A stretch of 64,000 bases of DNA from Balanoglossus misakiensis (lineage: Eukaryota > Hemichordata): the NCBI GenBank assembly GCA_040954595.2, contig CM082594.2, positions 4,960,001-5,024,000 of the forward strand, written 5' to 3'. The position numbers and the translations under genes were made by a program. Positions 1 to 13,400 of the stretch are shown one piece after another; position 1 is the first letter of the stretch; each line of letters starts with the position of its first letter. Below the pieces are notes generated by a model. It was not told where the DNA came from. It was given only the letters and a program-made list of their open reading frames with translations, and searched no databases.

Positions 1-3000
1 TGTAATCACACGACAGCCTAATCACATACTTCCTTTAATGCAGAAATGATGTTGAAATGTTCTGATTTTATTAGTTGCTAAGGGCCACTCCTATCTGTCT
101 CTGCCATAACCTGAATTTCACAGCACCAGATTCATCTAGTTTGACATAGCCCTTAATTCCCAGCGGGGCATTCATCAAAAATTTACAATCTATCCATAAA
201 ACTTCTTTGTGATCTATTTTGTGATTATTCCAAATATATGCAGAACATGAAGCTGCATTTTACTCTTTATTACAAAAATGCATATGAATAAAATATTCAT
301 TGATACGGGTACATGTTCCTCTTGGGGAAAAAGATGGTTGGACTGATTGAAAGCATGAATGTGTGATAATAAAAATCTCTGGTAATAATTTACATTTACT
401 GATATCGTTTGTAAAATCACTCTGGTTTCTTTTTACATATTTTTTTAATCACAGTAGTTTTCCAGCAGATATTTGAATCATGCAAACAGATAATCCACGG
501 AGTATTGAAATACGGCCTACTACAAAGGCAATCAGGTCACCAGACGCTGTTATCACGAAGTCCAAATCAGGTGGGAATGATCGATCTGAGACTGATCTGA
601 ATTCAACACGACAGTTTGATTTCGCCGGTTGTTGAATGCACCAGTTGAACAAGAGAATCTTATCTCGAAGCCTGAATGAAGAGACGCACAGACACACGCC
701 TTTCGCACAAAATGAATCAGCTTTCTCATTCTGATATTCGAGGTTGAATGTTAGAAGTGCCGAACACTGGCCTGACCAGGTATACATCATGATAGATTCG
801 ATCAATAACTGTAAGTGTTAAGGAGAACTCAGAGGGAACGTCTGAGAGTCTATAGGCACACATATTTCTCTCTGACTGATAGGCACTCTACTACAACCAT
901 TGAGAACTCGATTTCAGAAGATGACTCACAGCTTTATTAATTAACGGGAGATGAGGTCTAAAAGTAGGACAGATCAATTAATGGAAATTGATATCACCCG
1001 GGCTTGGTGAAAGGACATCTAGGGAGGTTAGAAGAATTCTGTTCTGTTGAGATGCTGTTCTTAGCAAGAAAATGCAATAGTAGACAACAATTTTTGATGT
1101 AGATGTTCAAACACAATAACACTCACGAGTTTAAGGAGACAATTTTCATTAAATTATTTTTTTTAATTTCAACTGGAACCATGATACATTCTTCTGCTGA
1201 GCTCATGCATATGAAAAGCCAAATTAACATGTGACTTGCAATAGCCATATATATGGATGACACGTACATCAAAGCTTCAATGTATTTACAGAAACCACTG
1301 CTATATAGGCACACAATCACATATTGGTTTAGGTGAAATGAAATTACACATCTCAGTGGTTGCTGCCGTAAAACTCAAAAGGTGCAGAAGACCAAATACA
1401 GGCGACATTAATGCTAATACAAGTGGATTTCCTGAATACGTCAAGACTTTGGTATACAATGTACTTTCAATTTATGGCCCACTGTTACAATAAAATACTT
1501 CTCTCTGTACCACACATGTAAATGATCCTTTTCTGTTCCATATATACGTAAACTAACATGATTCATTAACCTTAATCTAAGTAATTTCAATTTTTTTTCC
1601 AGATATAAAAGTGTACATCATGACTCGATACTGTCGGCTATATCGTACGGTCAAATCAAATCTCACTCTGCCTGAAAACACTGCCTTCAGCAACGCAACT
1701 GAATGAAATCTAAAATTGAATCATCATCTACTGACTGCACACCCAAATTCGGTTAAAAATCTTTGCCTTGAGTCAAGTACTCCTGAATATAAACACACGA
1801 TAACCTGATAGAGTTGGGTGATTTTGAAATTGATAAATGTTGATCTTTTGACATTTGACAATAAAGGGGTTAATTTTGTTTCATCTATTTTGGCGATTCA
1901 CAAATTCTATGTACGATATGCTCTGCATCATTCAGTGAAAGGATGTTGGTTGCTATGGACACACAAGACCTTGATGATATGTATCTGCTAATACTATTTC
2001 ACACTCGCACAATGTTGATAACATCGCCAAAATAACAACTCACAAGAGACTCCGACTGCTTATTTTTCAGTAAACAACACCACACCTTACCCAGCATGCA
2101 GTGTTTCATAAACATGACATCCATGGACTCTTTAATACATATCGATCTGACGTGTTAATATCCAATACAAAACAAGGGAGGCCACAACAGGTATTTGTGA
2201 TGAATTCCTGCTTAGCTGAGAGACATGAAAACACTGCGTGACAGTGTGGATGCTAGCATATGGGAGTGATAATATGTATTCAAATGGTGCAGGTGTTGTA
2301 CAGATTGTAGATTTCCACCTGTAAATTCGGTAGCTATTTTGAGAGACTGTGTACATACAATATTTCTGTTCTATAAATTTATTTGCAAATGAAGTGTCGT
2401 TCAGTAAACTTGTGTTTTACTTTGAAGAGCTCTTCAAACATTGATGTGTTAAGTTTTACATTGAAAGTAGTCTGGCCACCAAATGGTTGCTTGACAACTG
2501 ATGTGGTTGCTCAAACAGGATGAGAAAGGTTTTATTAAACTTCATCGGAATACGCCTGAGCTGACTGATGGCTGTTACTAAGGGCAATAAATTAATGGCA
2601 TAGATATAGAATAACTAATGGGCAATAAACCTCATTCTCGAAATAGATCAGTTCAGTCAAAGAAACTATCATTAGACCAAAAGAATGAAATCACACCAAT
2701 TTGATTTCATATGAAATGTTATGCACTTTAATTCTGCTCACAGAATTATGCTACAATGTTAAAAGACTGGTGTTGCATATTTTATGATTTGCTGATGATG
2801 GAGGTCACGGTCGTAAACCACTTTTTATAATTTGGCTAAAAATAAAATATGCATAGATATTGAATGTCAAGGTGAAGGCTTAGCTTTGATTCATTCAAGA
2901 CAGCTGCACCTGGCCTCTGTCAGTTTTGAAATAGCACATTATTTTGGTCAAAATATACCAGTTCTGTGTTTGTTTCCTGTTTTGATACACACGACCAGAA

Positions 3001-5317
3001 TTTGAAAGAAAATCGAGAGTTCCGACAAACTTTACAAGTCGCGGCAAATGTTTCTGTTCAATGAATTTTGACAGGGAGGAATTTTTATGGGAGAAATGTC
3101 ATTCCTGGTAGAGTTAACAAGACATCTTATCCCTGAGCTATGTGTGTGTTAACTGCACATGCTATGAATCAAAATGAGCCATGAACTGCATTCTACATCA
3201 ACTCTGGTGACCAAACATCTATATAGGCTCAAATTCATTATTTTACGCTATGGATGAAAAATAATATGCTTGAATGCTGTCAAAATATCACATTCAAAGA
3301 ATATCAGAAAGTTCAACAAGTATTATATTTGCCGAGAAAATATTCAGATGAAATAAAAATGTTAGCATATGTTAGCATGTCTGAATTCAGAAAAAAGGTT
3401 TCTGTTTAATTCTTGACATATGATACCATGGATTTGGAATTCAATCAATGAGTCAATATTTGTCATCACTGGATAGACAATTTACAAATGACCGGGATGG
3501 GTTGTAGGACCTTAGTCCCCTGTATCATGCAGACAGAATTCATTACATATTCTATATATCCTTCATACTCCATATTGCAGTAAACAGACATATATTCGAA
3601 CTGAAAAATGCGTCTTGTAGAAACACAGACAGAAGACAAGACATTTCTCGAATATTAAGTATCCTATCATGGATGGGATCTATGCACCAGAAAATGTGTT
3701 TTGCACGTGATCAATTTCTTGAAACATATTTCAGCTATGTAGTGACCATATATAATATATTGTGTAAGATTCACAAGAAAATTGAGATGGTAAATTATAG
3801 CCTGTCTCTGAAACACAAGATCTGCCATATTGATTCACTGACTGCGCAAGACGTTGCAAATTTGAAGAATTATAAGACTTATCATTCTGAGATGAATACA
3901 GGCTCGTCAAGGATTTTTTTACGCATGATTAAGCCTTCTGTGATATATCTGAAATCATCACGTGATATCCCGGTCAATTTGATGAGAATATAAAAGTAAT
4001 TTCGCTAAATGTCAAAGGTGTTTAGGACTTGCAGGAAGTGTCTCTCCTTCCAAGACACTTCCTCTTATCTTGTGATGGATAATATTGGGGCATCAGTCAC
4101 TAGAAGGAATGTGTTATTAAGGCTTCCCGAAATCAATGTTTGCAAACACGGATAAACAACTGACAGTGGCAGTGGAGGAAAAACAATAAACAAACAAGCC
4201 CACTATTATTTTCTTGATGATTTTCAGAACGCAAATTCGATTAATGCATATTGTTTAAAATTCCAAGAGAAAATCAGCTATTCTCGCCACGAGGGTAACG
4301 GGTTAATCATTTCTGACTTATATTATCCATGAAGTGACTTCATCAGCAGCAGGGTTAACACTGTATGCTCTACATTACGGTAGAATATGACATTATAAAA
4401 CACTAAACCTTCAAGCCTCAGGGTCACAACAGCCTGTCCTGTGAACTGTTTAAATTTTTAAATTTTTCTCTTTGATTTAAAATTTTAATGCTTGAAACAG
4501 TAACGATCATTTTACTTTTTAATTAGGAAGATACTTCTCCACATCGAAAGATTCATGCCAACGAAAGCCATCAATCTCATTACAAATTAATATTAATTTC
4601 ATTAACAATGAATATTGATAACATCAACCCAAGGCACTAAAAATTCTGCAGAATGATAAATATCGCACGAAAACATGAAAATTACTTCCTGTGTTTACAC
4701 AATGTGAAAGCGCCCTAATTATCAGTGATAATGGATGAAAAAAATAAACCAAAGTGTAAATATACATTAGTCTGATTCAAAAATATGCATTGATAAGTAT
4801 AGAAGATGATGTCATTCCTGAATTTTCATGGCCGGTACAGAGATATATTTGTGCAATGGTTCTATTTTGTGTCACATTATTTTTAGAAATAAAAATGGCT
4901 GGTAAGAAATATCACTCGTCACGAGCTGTGCATGTTGTGAGGTGATGAATAGCTTGTTGGTTGAGTCATATGTTTACACTGTTTATAAAGGGACGTTTTT
5001 AGTAACCTGCGACGAAAATGTCATTTGTTGCTAATTTTACATCACTGGATAAATAACCTTGGGTGTGCTTATTAATTTATAGCACGTAATTCAGAAAGAC
5101 ATGCTAGACTTGATATATATTACGACAGACTTTAGTCTGGAGAAATCTACCCCTGCAGGTACCTCATACAGGCGTTACCCGTTACATGTGATTGAACTGT
5201 CGGCGTAGACAGACACAGCTACTCTGAGAATGTGCAATGTTATATAGATGTCAAATTAAAATTGTCTCAGGGCTGTCGGAAGAAACTGGATATTACAGAA
5301 TTGAATTCAAAACTCAC
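1..5317 (-). other. CLASP intron, no exon recognised
   Basis: AT-rich sequence downstream of exon 8 and the candidate alternative exon. I looked for the expected acidic FDDE/DSVDG-type segment that follows TOG1 in CLASPs and did not find it, so the next exon probably lies left of position 1. Frames near 449-805 and 3673-3993 match nothing known. Confidence 0.55.
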
Positions 5318-5363
5318 CGAATCGCAAAACCGGGATGCGACTACCGCTGGGTCTGCTGGTCAT
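5318..5363 (-). CDS. CLASP: Candidate alternative first coding exon of CLASP (TOG1-less isoform)
   Basis: On the minus strand ATG at 5363 opens a frame of 15 codons, MTSRPSGSRIPVLRF plus one base, ending at a strong donor CG|GTGAGT. It leaves in phase 1, the same phase as CLASP exon 8, so both could splice to the same next exon. An in-frame TGA at 5396-5394 limits the frame upstream. Vertebrate CLASP genes make short isoforms from internal promoters that lack TOG1, and this sits where such an exon would be. SRIP fits the SxIP motif by which proteins bind EB1. A 10-codon uORF (ATG 5392) overlaps the start. There is no direct evidence of transcription. Confidence 0.4.
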
Positions 5364-5800
5364 GATGCTTGAGCGAATAGACAAGACGTCATGTCACGGG
5401 GAAGGCAGGGGGGGGGGGGGGGAATCCAGAAAAGATCTCAGCTATACACAGGTAATCAAAATCGAACCGCAGTTAGCAACACACAGTGCTGATCGAATCC
5501 CAGGTGGCAAGAATTAGACGAAGTCACCAAAGGACATCAATGCAAGACAATGGCAGTTGTCATCAAGTACGGAGCGACCGGCTCGGGTCTGAATGGGTCC
5601 AATCCCGTCGACCAATTAAACTCTCAAACGCTGCCACGGGCTCCGGACGCTGTTTACCAACAATGCCATGCAAAATCAACAACCGGTATGCAAATCAAGC
5701 TCCCTCAGACCTCACAGTGGCCAGTCAACGAACTGGCTGAGCTGGGTTGGTGTCGGCAGCTTAAACACAACCACACACACTGACGTCGAGTGAAATGCCT
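5364..5800 (-). promoter_or_regulatory. Candidate internal CLASP promoter
   Basis: A CpG-containing island within AT-rich intron, directly upstream of the candidate alternative exon. It has two CCAAT boxes (5599-5603; 5612-5616), an octamer ATGCAAAT (5688-5695) and a G15 run (5408-5422). Short plus-strand frames across it match no known protein and are ignored. Confidence 0.4.
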
Positions 5801-8800
5801 GCTTCCAATTTATACGACTAATCAGTCACATGACCACATCTATGAATCGGTAACACGGCAGTCTGACTCAGCCTCTGAATACATTTGATACAGGCATTGT
5901 CTGCGCATGAAATATTTCACATCGCTCTACGCTGGGATTTAAATTCAACAGAGCCTCGAGTTCACAAGGTTCACCTCAAGGGCTGATGTGTTTTTTTTAT
6001 CTTTATGTAAACACCCGACACTTTCTGCTCAAATAAACACATCTACACATACCTAATACAACTGTGGAAAAAAACATCCTTCAGAAATCACATGTAAACA
6101 ACACATATTCCATTCCAATATTGGCATATTTGTACTTTAATGTCATGGCAAAATAATAAAATTTTAACAAACCAAGGTTAATGCAGGTTTTTTTTCCAAT
6201 TGAAGTCACAATAGTTGAATTTGACATTGGTATCAAATTCAGGAGTCTACATTGCTGTTCTCTGAATTCAATGTCAACTCAAGTTCACCCTGACAACATC
6301 AACTGCTTCTTCCCTGAATTTTGCCACAGGTTTATGCAAATTGATTCTGTCATTTATTTATTTTTGAGATGATGACATTAACATAATGATATTACATGAA
6401 CAGGTACTGAAGCTATAAATGAAGGTCGATATAATATATTTCAACATAAAATCATCATTTAAGTACAGTTTGAGAATTTTTTTATTGACCATCTTTTTGA
6501 TGGACTATAAATTTCACAAGAGTCTGCAGTTGCAAATGACGACTTTGCTAAGTATTCTGTGATTCCAAACGCAAAATATCTATTCATTCTTTTCACTGTC
6601 CACATATAATGTTGTTTTTCTAAGTCTCTTTGAATTGCAAGGCTGTTGTGTTATTGAAGGCACCTAATACTTGTTTGACAAATGCCCCCTGAACATACAA
6701 TAATACTGTGTAGAACGGATCAGGGATGTCATGACCTGATTTCTGACAAAGCGTATTGTGAACCCCACGTGTAAGGTGAGTAAACTATACGTATCGCTGC
6801 GCCACAGGGTTGACCCTGAGGTCACACTGCCATGGGTCAAAGGTCACAGATAACCCCATGGTGAATGCATATGGCAAAAACACTGTTGCTTTGTGGACTG
6901 TGTAGGTTGTTTTGGTTCAATTTTGTCAAACATTCAGCATTTATTCAGATCTCATTGAACGACAGCAAAACTGAACAAAATATGAGTGAAAAACAGGAAA
7001 TTATGCCTACGAGCTACAACGCAAGACCTGAGATCAGACCTACATGATTGATATCACAGAACGGACGATTGTACAAGAAGGGAAGATCTGTTTAAGCGGA
7101 TCACAGATTCCTGATGTGATTGTGGGAGGCAGGGATTATGCAGAAAATGATGGGATGACTTCACGCCTGCATGGGCACACCTGGTATCTGCCCCGCACTG
7201 ACTCATTTCATTGGATCAAGATGACAAGACCAGGTGTTCACCACATGGCGATGTCCATGACACATATATACTTGAAAATACCAGACTGTTTTTTCCAGAA
7301 ATGATCCATCGATAAATTCAGTGAATGCTAGTTAAAATGTCCTGCCAACCATTCCTGAATACACCCTGATACTAACAGGTTCTCTGACGTCAAAAGCATT
7401 CGTAATATTTGATATTTTTCAGAGCTACGCATTTGGCAGACTACGCATCTGAAATCTGAAATCAAAATCCAATTTATCACATGCCATTTACTTAGCTAAT
7501 ACTAATATTGAAATCTTCACACGCGACCAGCTGAACCAAACAAACATTTCAGATATTAAAGTTTTTTTCCCCAACTAGTAAACTAGTTGAATATCCGTTC
7601 ATCTTGACGTTCTTATACAAAAGATGTTCAAAACTTTGCACATCACTCCCATTGAATTTAGAATTGTCGTGAAACGGCATAACAAGTGGAACGAACAAAC
7701 CCTGAAAAAAGCTGCCTCCAAACTACCATTGTCCTGAACATAGGGTTATTAGTAGTCAGGGCACTACTCAAACCTTCCAACAATGCTGAATTTGTAAGGC
7801 AGCTATGCTCTACTGACTGTGGTATACACTCCTCACAATCTACAATTGATGCAGAATCTCAACTAAACCCTTGCTTGGTCTTGCTGACAGGGTTAAAAAC
7901 AAACAAGCAATAAATTTTTAAGATATGTATCATAGGCTTTCTATTATCTTGAAGACAGTCCCTTCATTTGTCAACCCAACACTCCTCACAATGCATGGGG
8001 GTAAAGTGTCGCGTTTTATTCTCTGCTGGACAGGAAACTGCTATGTATTGTTCGGTCACAATGAATACCACAAAAGGTCAAGGCTATTTGGCCAAACAAA
8101 AAGTGTTCTCAATATCAAGGTTATACCGAGGGAAGGTATGCGGGAGCATTGATTTCAACTTCTCAGGGCGACTTTATCATGACAGGTTCATACAATGTCA
8201 CTCAATGTGTAATACTGTGCAACAAATCTCTACCCCCCCCCCCCCCCCAAGGAAATAAGGTGAAGGGTTTAATAAGCCCTTTTAAAAGATCTGACATGCC
8301 TGCAAAGGTCACTAAAGGTCACCAGTTAAAATCCATCACTGATTATTGATGTTTAAAAACACACTTCTCCATGGCAGAGGGTCAGGATCTTTGACCGGTC
8401 GCAGTGACTTCTGGTCTTACACGCGATTGATCACTGACTGTGATTACGGAAGAGGACATGATGTCATGGAGATGCGAGAAACGATAGGTCTGGGATGGGA
8501 AGGAGCTCATGAAATGCCATGATTTGTGATCGGATCTACGACATAGCTCAGACTGTACATGTTAAGTATATCTGCCATTAGTCAATGTTAATCACGGTTC
8601 CGGTATTTTCACTCCTTGGAAATTTTGTTGTCAAATTTCAGAGAAATATTGAAAAAAGCACAACAAAGCAACTTAGGCTAGCTACTACTTGTAGGTTTTA
8701 ATACAAGGAATCGGACACTTTCATTAGCTCGCAAGACTGCAAAATATTTGAGACAGAATCCAGAATATTGAATGGTAAGGCCATTACAAATAACACTCGA

Positions 8801-10358
8801 CTCTAACTGAAAATGTCTGGTGGATATCTGTTATTAAATTACTCACAGTGCATATATTGATCCCGGACAATTTACTGATAATTACACACAGAGTCAGCAG
8901 ACTGGTTTTTTGTGTCAGCGCAAATGTTCACTTACTCGGAAAACAAAACCACTGAATGTTTTCTACTCATGTTTCTTGAGAGAATAGCTGGAGTTTCAAC
9001 GGGGTGAGGTTAAATTACAGTTCGCGACAGCATAATACCCCGGTAATCTTTATCGATTATTGCAGCCGTATTCTGTGGCATCCCCCCAAATTTACCAGAA
9101 ACATTTCAACAGAACCCAGGCAAATGTATGTATGACTGCAGAAGAATATCAACAGACAATACCCACAGAACAATGCACATCTATTCTTTGCAAGTTTCTT
9201 TTTATCATGGTTTTTATCATAATAAAACACTATTTTCTGAATTTCTTTTGTTTATTATAAAAGTGTTTTCTAAGATCTCTTTCACATTAACGTAACCTGC
9301 AGTATCATTTTCATATTACATTAAATTTGAACAATGACACAAATGCTTTTGTTTCTACAGTTGCACCTTTGTTCATATTTCATGTAATATTAAATAATAC
9401 TGTTTCAAATAAAAAACTTGCACCGATGAAAGGTGCCTGGCTTCATCCACTTGAACTATATTGAGTTCACCGACCTTCCAGGGCGGACAATAGGGCTCTA
9501 CCACAATATGAAGAAAATGGGGGAGGGGAGAATCAAAGATGAGAAATATGACAAAGAATATATTTTTCAGGCTGTAATGGATATGGATATCAACATCTTA
9601 GTGCAGCGTTCAGTATGTGAAGTATTCGTCATTCAACAATGCACACAGTGAGAAAGGGTCAGGCGATTGTCTTTTCACCACAATGCTGACAGTAATCTGG
9701 TTCTAAAAATATATCTCTCATCCTTTGGTCATCCAAACTTTCCGTTTATCAATTCTCTTTAATAATCTAACAATGTCTAATTCCCGCACTGTTTCGTTAC
9801 CTACTGACTAGCAACTGGTAGAAATCTCACTGTGATTTGATCTGGTCTGATTTGATCAGATTTGAAATGTAGCCTGGCAACTTGCCCAAAATAAGAACTG
9901 TGGAACGTCAGATACTGTTTTATAAATAGCTCCCTTCATGAAGCAAACATCCTTTTCCTATACTGCTTTACATCCCTACCCTAGTCAAGTCACAAGTCCG
10001 AGTTGTTCAACAAGAAATGAGGTCATTACAAGACTGTAAACAGCTTATTTGTCACAAGGGAAGAAAAAGAATTATGCTACACACATCACAGCCAGTCGTC
10101 CTGGTTAGCATGGTTTTATGTTTTACGCGTGTCGTTGCTGACCAACTGTCTGTCTGTCCATTGCTGTGAATAACTTTTAGAATGCCAATATGGTTTTCAG
10201 AAAAATAATATTCAATAAATAATGCTTTCAACAATGACCTGATTTAAATTCTTTGCAGAAAGCTGCATATGTGCAGTTTTCAATCAGTGCATACCAGAAT
10301 CTTCAACAAAAAACATTTATTACAAAATAGTGCGACAAAATGTGTCACTTCCACTGAC
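5801..10358 (-). other. CLASP intron with nuclear-receptor-like repeats
   Basis: Contains an ER2 plus DR1 cluster (6811-6846), a DR4 (8306-8321) and a C16 run (8233-8248). No coding exon is supported. Plus-strand frames at 7044-7304 and 9433-9651 have no recognisable domain. Confidence 0.55.
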
Positions 10359-10426
10359 CTGTGTCTTCAGCAATCATTCTGCCAGATTTCTTGACTTCAT
10401 CAAACTTGCCATATATGATAGACAAC
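10359..10426 (-). CDS. CLASP: CLASP exon 8, last exon in window
   Basis: 68 nt (GTGTAG acceptor; ACACAG|GTCAGT donor, phase 1). RLSIIYGKFDEVKKSGRMIA then EDT matches RLNVIFTKFDEVQKSGNMI and closes the TOG1 region. The next exon must accept phase 1 and was not recognised in positions 1 to 10,358. Confidence 0.94.
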
Positions 10427-13400
10427 CTACACGGCAGATGCAAACAAACAAATACTGAGCATATATACACGACAATGCCCTATTGAAACCACAACTGTGG
10501 TATCAGAGATAACTGTTGAGGGCGGTATACATTGCCCGAGGCAGACATATTGTGTCTGGTTCATTGAACTGTGTGATCGTGATTTTCTTCCGCAAATTCA
10601 GGGACAACATCGCTCATATGACATCAAAACTAATCACTATCATCTCCCTCAGTGTGCATGGGTCTACCAAACCACTGAAAACAACAGGGTTGTACCACTC
10701 AACAGAAATACAAAGGTCGGGGGGAAATTTGAACTTGGTGCTTACCTTGAAGACGGGATCCCTTTCTTCCCCAGATCTATCCGGACTTTTTCGCCAACAT
10801 GGCGATATATTTCAACCAAGGTGTTAATTGCAGTGTCACGTACCTAAGCAGGGATTAGGAAAGTTGTAGAAAATAAATTCATGAACGTGAATCAATCTTT
10901 CATTTTCCACAATACATAGCTTTGGGCAAACTTTCTTAATTATAGCATAGTACAAGAAAATTGCAATACCTAACATTACATTAACCAACATACTTTTGTG
11001 ATGGATTTCTGCTGCTGCGGTATAAAAAGACATTAATTTTGAAATGTCAAAAGAAGAGAGCCACGATTCTGTTTCAATATTTGCAATGAAAATTGCAGTT
11101 TCATTTGCTCAAACTTCACAAAAGAATACTTTCAAACAGATGTCCCACACAAAAACATCAATAACAATTTTCGGAAGAGAAAAAATTTGACATTTCTTTG
11201 ATACAAGTAGCAACAAACTGAGTACCAACTATCGAGTATGTATGCTTCGATAAACAAATGCCACGTGGGCTGTCTAACAATAATATGTATTTTGCTTTAA
11301 TTATCAGCAAATATTTACAACAAAATACAAGCTTTGAAGCAAACAGTCTCTTTCACTTCATCAATAATACAATGTTTGGTAGAAAAGAAACAGAAAATTT
11401 CTTAGTTTTAAAAAAAGTGATAAAAAATTGACAATTTTGGGGTCAATTTTTCATCCCTGTGCACAGTTACACACTCACCTGACTATTAGGGTCACCTAAC
11501 AATTTACAGATGTGCGGGACGATCTTTGACAGTGACAATGAGGAGGCACCAAAGCTGTACGGATAAAAAAAGACAGAAAAAACAATAAACAGACAGTCAT
11601 GAGACCATACTAGTCAGACAGCTTGTGTATGGTTGACATATTGTGAATAAATTAAAGAACACAACAGAGTGACCTGACGACAAGCTGCTGTTCAGGACAA
11701 TATCTGTATGCAGGGCACAGACCATAACAGTGTTGACGCACATGTCGTAATCAGATTATCGAACGTACGACACAAAATGAAGTCCATTAAAATCATTGCT
11801 CGGTTATTTTTTGTAGCTAATAAAGTTACTACACATCCACTTATTTCCAAAATTGTGTGAAGAAAATGTATTGCTAGATAATCTCCCTAAAAATCAAAGT
11901 ACATTTTGAAAATATTTGGATGTGAGAAATCTCTGACTGGGTTTGACGGTAGGCAATTTCCCACTTACGTGTTTATAGTTTGCATCAAACACAACAGCAC
12001 CTCTTCCCGAACTCTGAAGTTCTTGTGGGTAAATCCTCGCATTAGGCGTTCAAATACTGACTGCAACGGTTAAAAAAATAAGAAGAAAGTGGGTGAATAT
12101 TCAAACTTTATGTAGAGTGAATTCTGAGACTTAACAATGTGCTGAATCCTTGAAAATGAAAAACAAAAACAAAGATGGCTTCTGACAGCGAAAATGATCG
12201 ATCACGTTTGCAGTCATACCTGTGGTGATGTTGCTACATTCATTAACTTCTGTATAAGTCCCTGCGCTTGATCTCGTACTGCATCTTTGCTGTCTCCCAG
12301 TCTGTCAATTACCGCTGGTAGTACTGAAAGGGAAATTGGCAAAGAATGTGTCAAGTTTTTCCTGAATCAATTTCTTGTGATAAACAATTTGGCTATCATT
12401 GCCCATGCTATAAAACACATAAAAGTGTTCAACTGAAGTAATAGTTACATTTCTCCTCAATATCAATTCTGTTCACATATTACTTATCCACAGACACTCC
12501 ACGTAAAGTCCAGCGCCCCCTAGAGGGCAGTTCAAACAACCACACTCCATGGCCACACCGATTTCCGATCACGGAATGAGATCATAAGGAAACAACATTA
12601 TTATTCCCATCACAAAACCCACATCCTGGAAACCTCTGATATTTCCTTAAAACATTTGGTGTAATGGTGAACTGTATATCATAGACATTCTGTCCCTTTG
12701 GCATACTATGGCAATATTTTCTGGCCACTGAAATTTTTAAAGTAGCATTGTCTTGTGGAGATCAGACAACAATTAGTTCAACAAACTTTTAATATTCCCA
12801 TGACAGTTCCACACCCAAACCCATTTTTCCACTTTCACTTCGATTCTAAAGACCTTATCATCTGATTTGCCTTGTCAGCATCAATGAACCAGGGTGACTG
12901 GGCACGGTATCCATTATTCACAGTTGAAAAAAAAAAATTGTTCCACCACAAAAGAACCTTTCAATTTCCCAACAATGGCGGAATAATACAGCATTACGCA
13001 ATGTAAATCCAGGCCCACACAGGTGATTGTTTTGAGTGCCTGAAAATGCCAACAATAGTTTCATTTACAAGTAGCTGTAATCACCTCGCCCTGGACAAAA
13101 CCCACCAGGGCTGGCATAACATAACGGTCCCAAATTAAATTAAGGGGATTTTCAGGTTTTTGAAAACAACGGGGAGCCAAAAGTAAACAGTCGATGATAC
13201 ATTCAGTATTTCACAGGAACAAACAGCATGTCTGCATGATTGATGAAATAGCCATGTAATGTATTGACTCTCACATTAAGGCAACAATGCTTTATTTATA
13301 AATTCAAACAGAAAATTCTTCATTTCGAAAGTCTACCGTATTTATTTAATGGGTATTCTATATATCGTTTCCTGTTCACATATTCGTCACTTTCCTTTAA

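Noticed and set aside
449-805. 118-codon minus-strand frame considered as the next CLASP exon
   Set aside because: The peptide has no similarity to the segment that follows TOG1 in CLASPs and no phase-1 acceptor in a fitting place was found.
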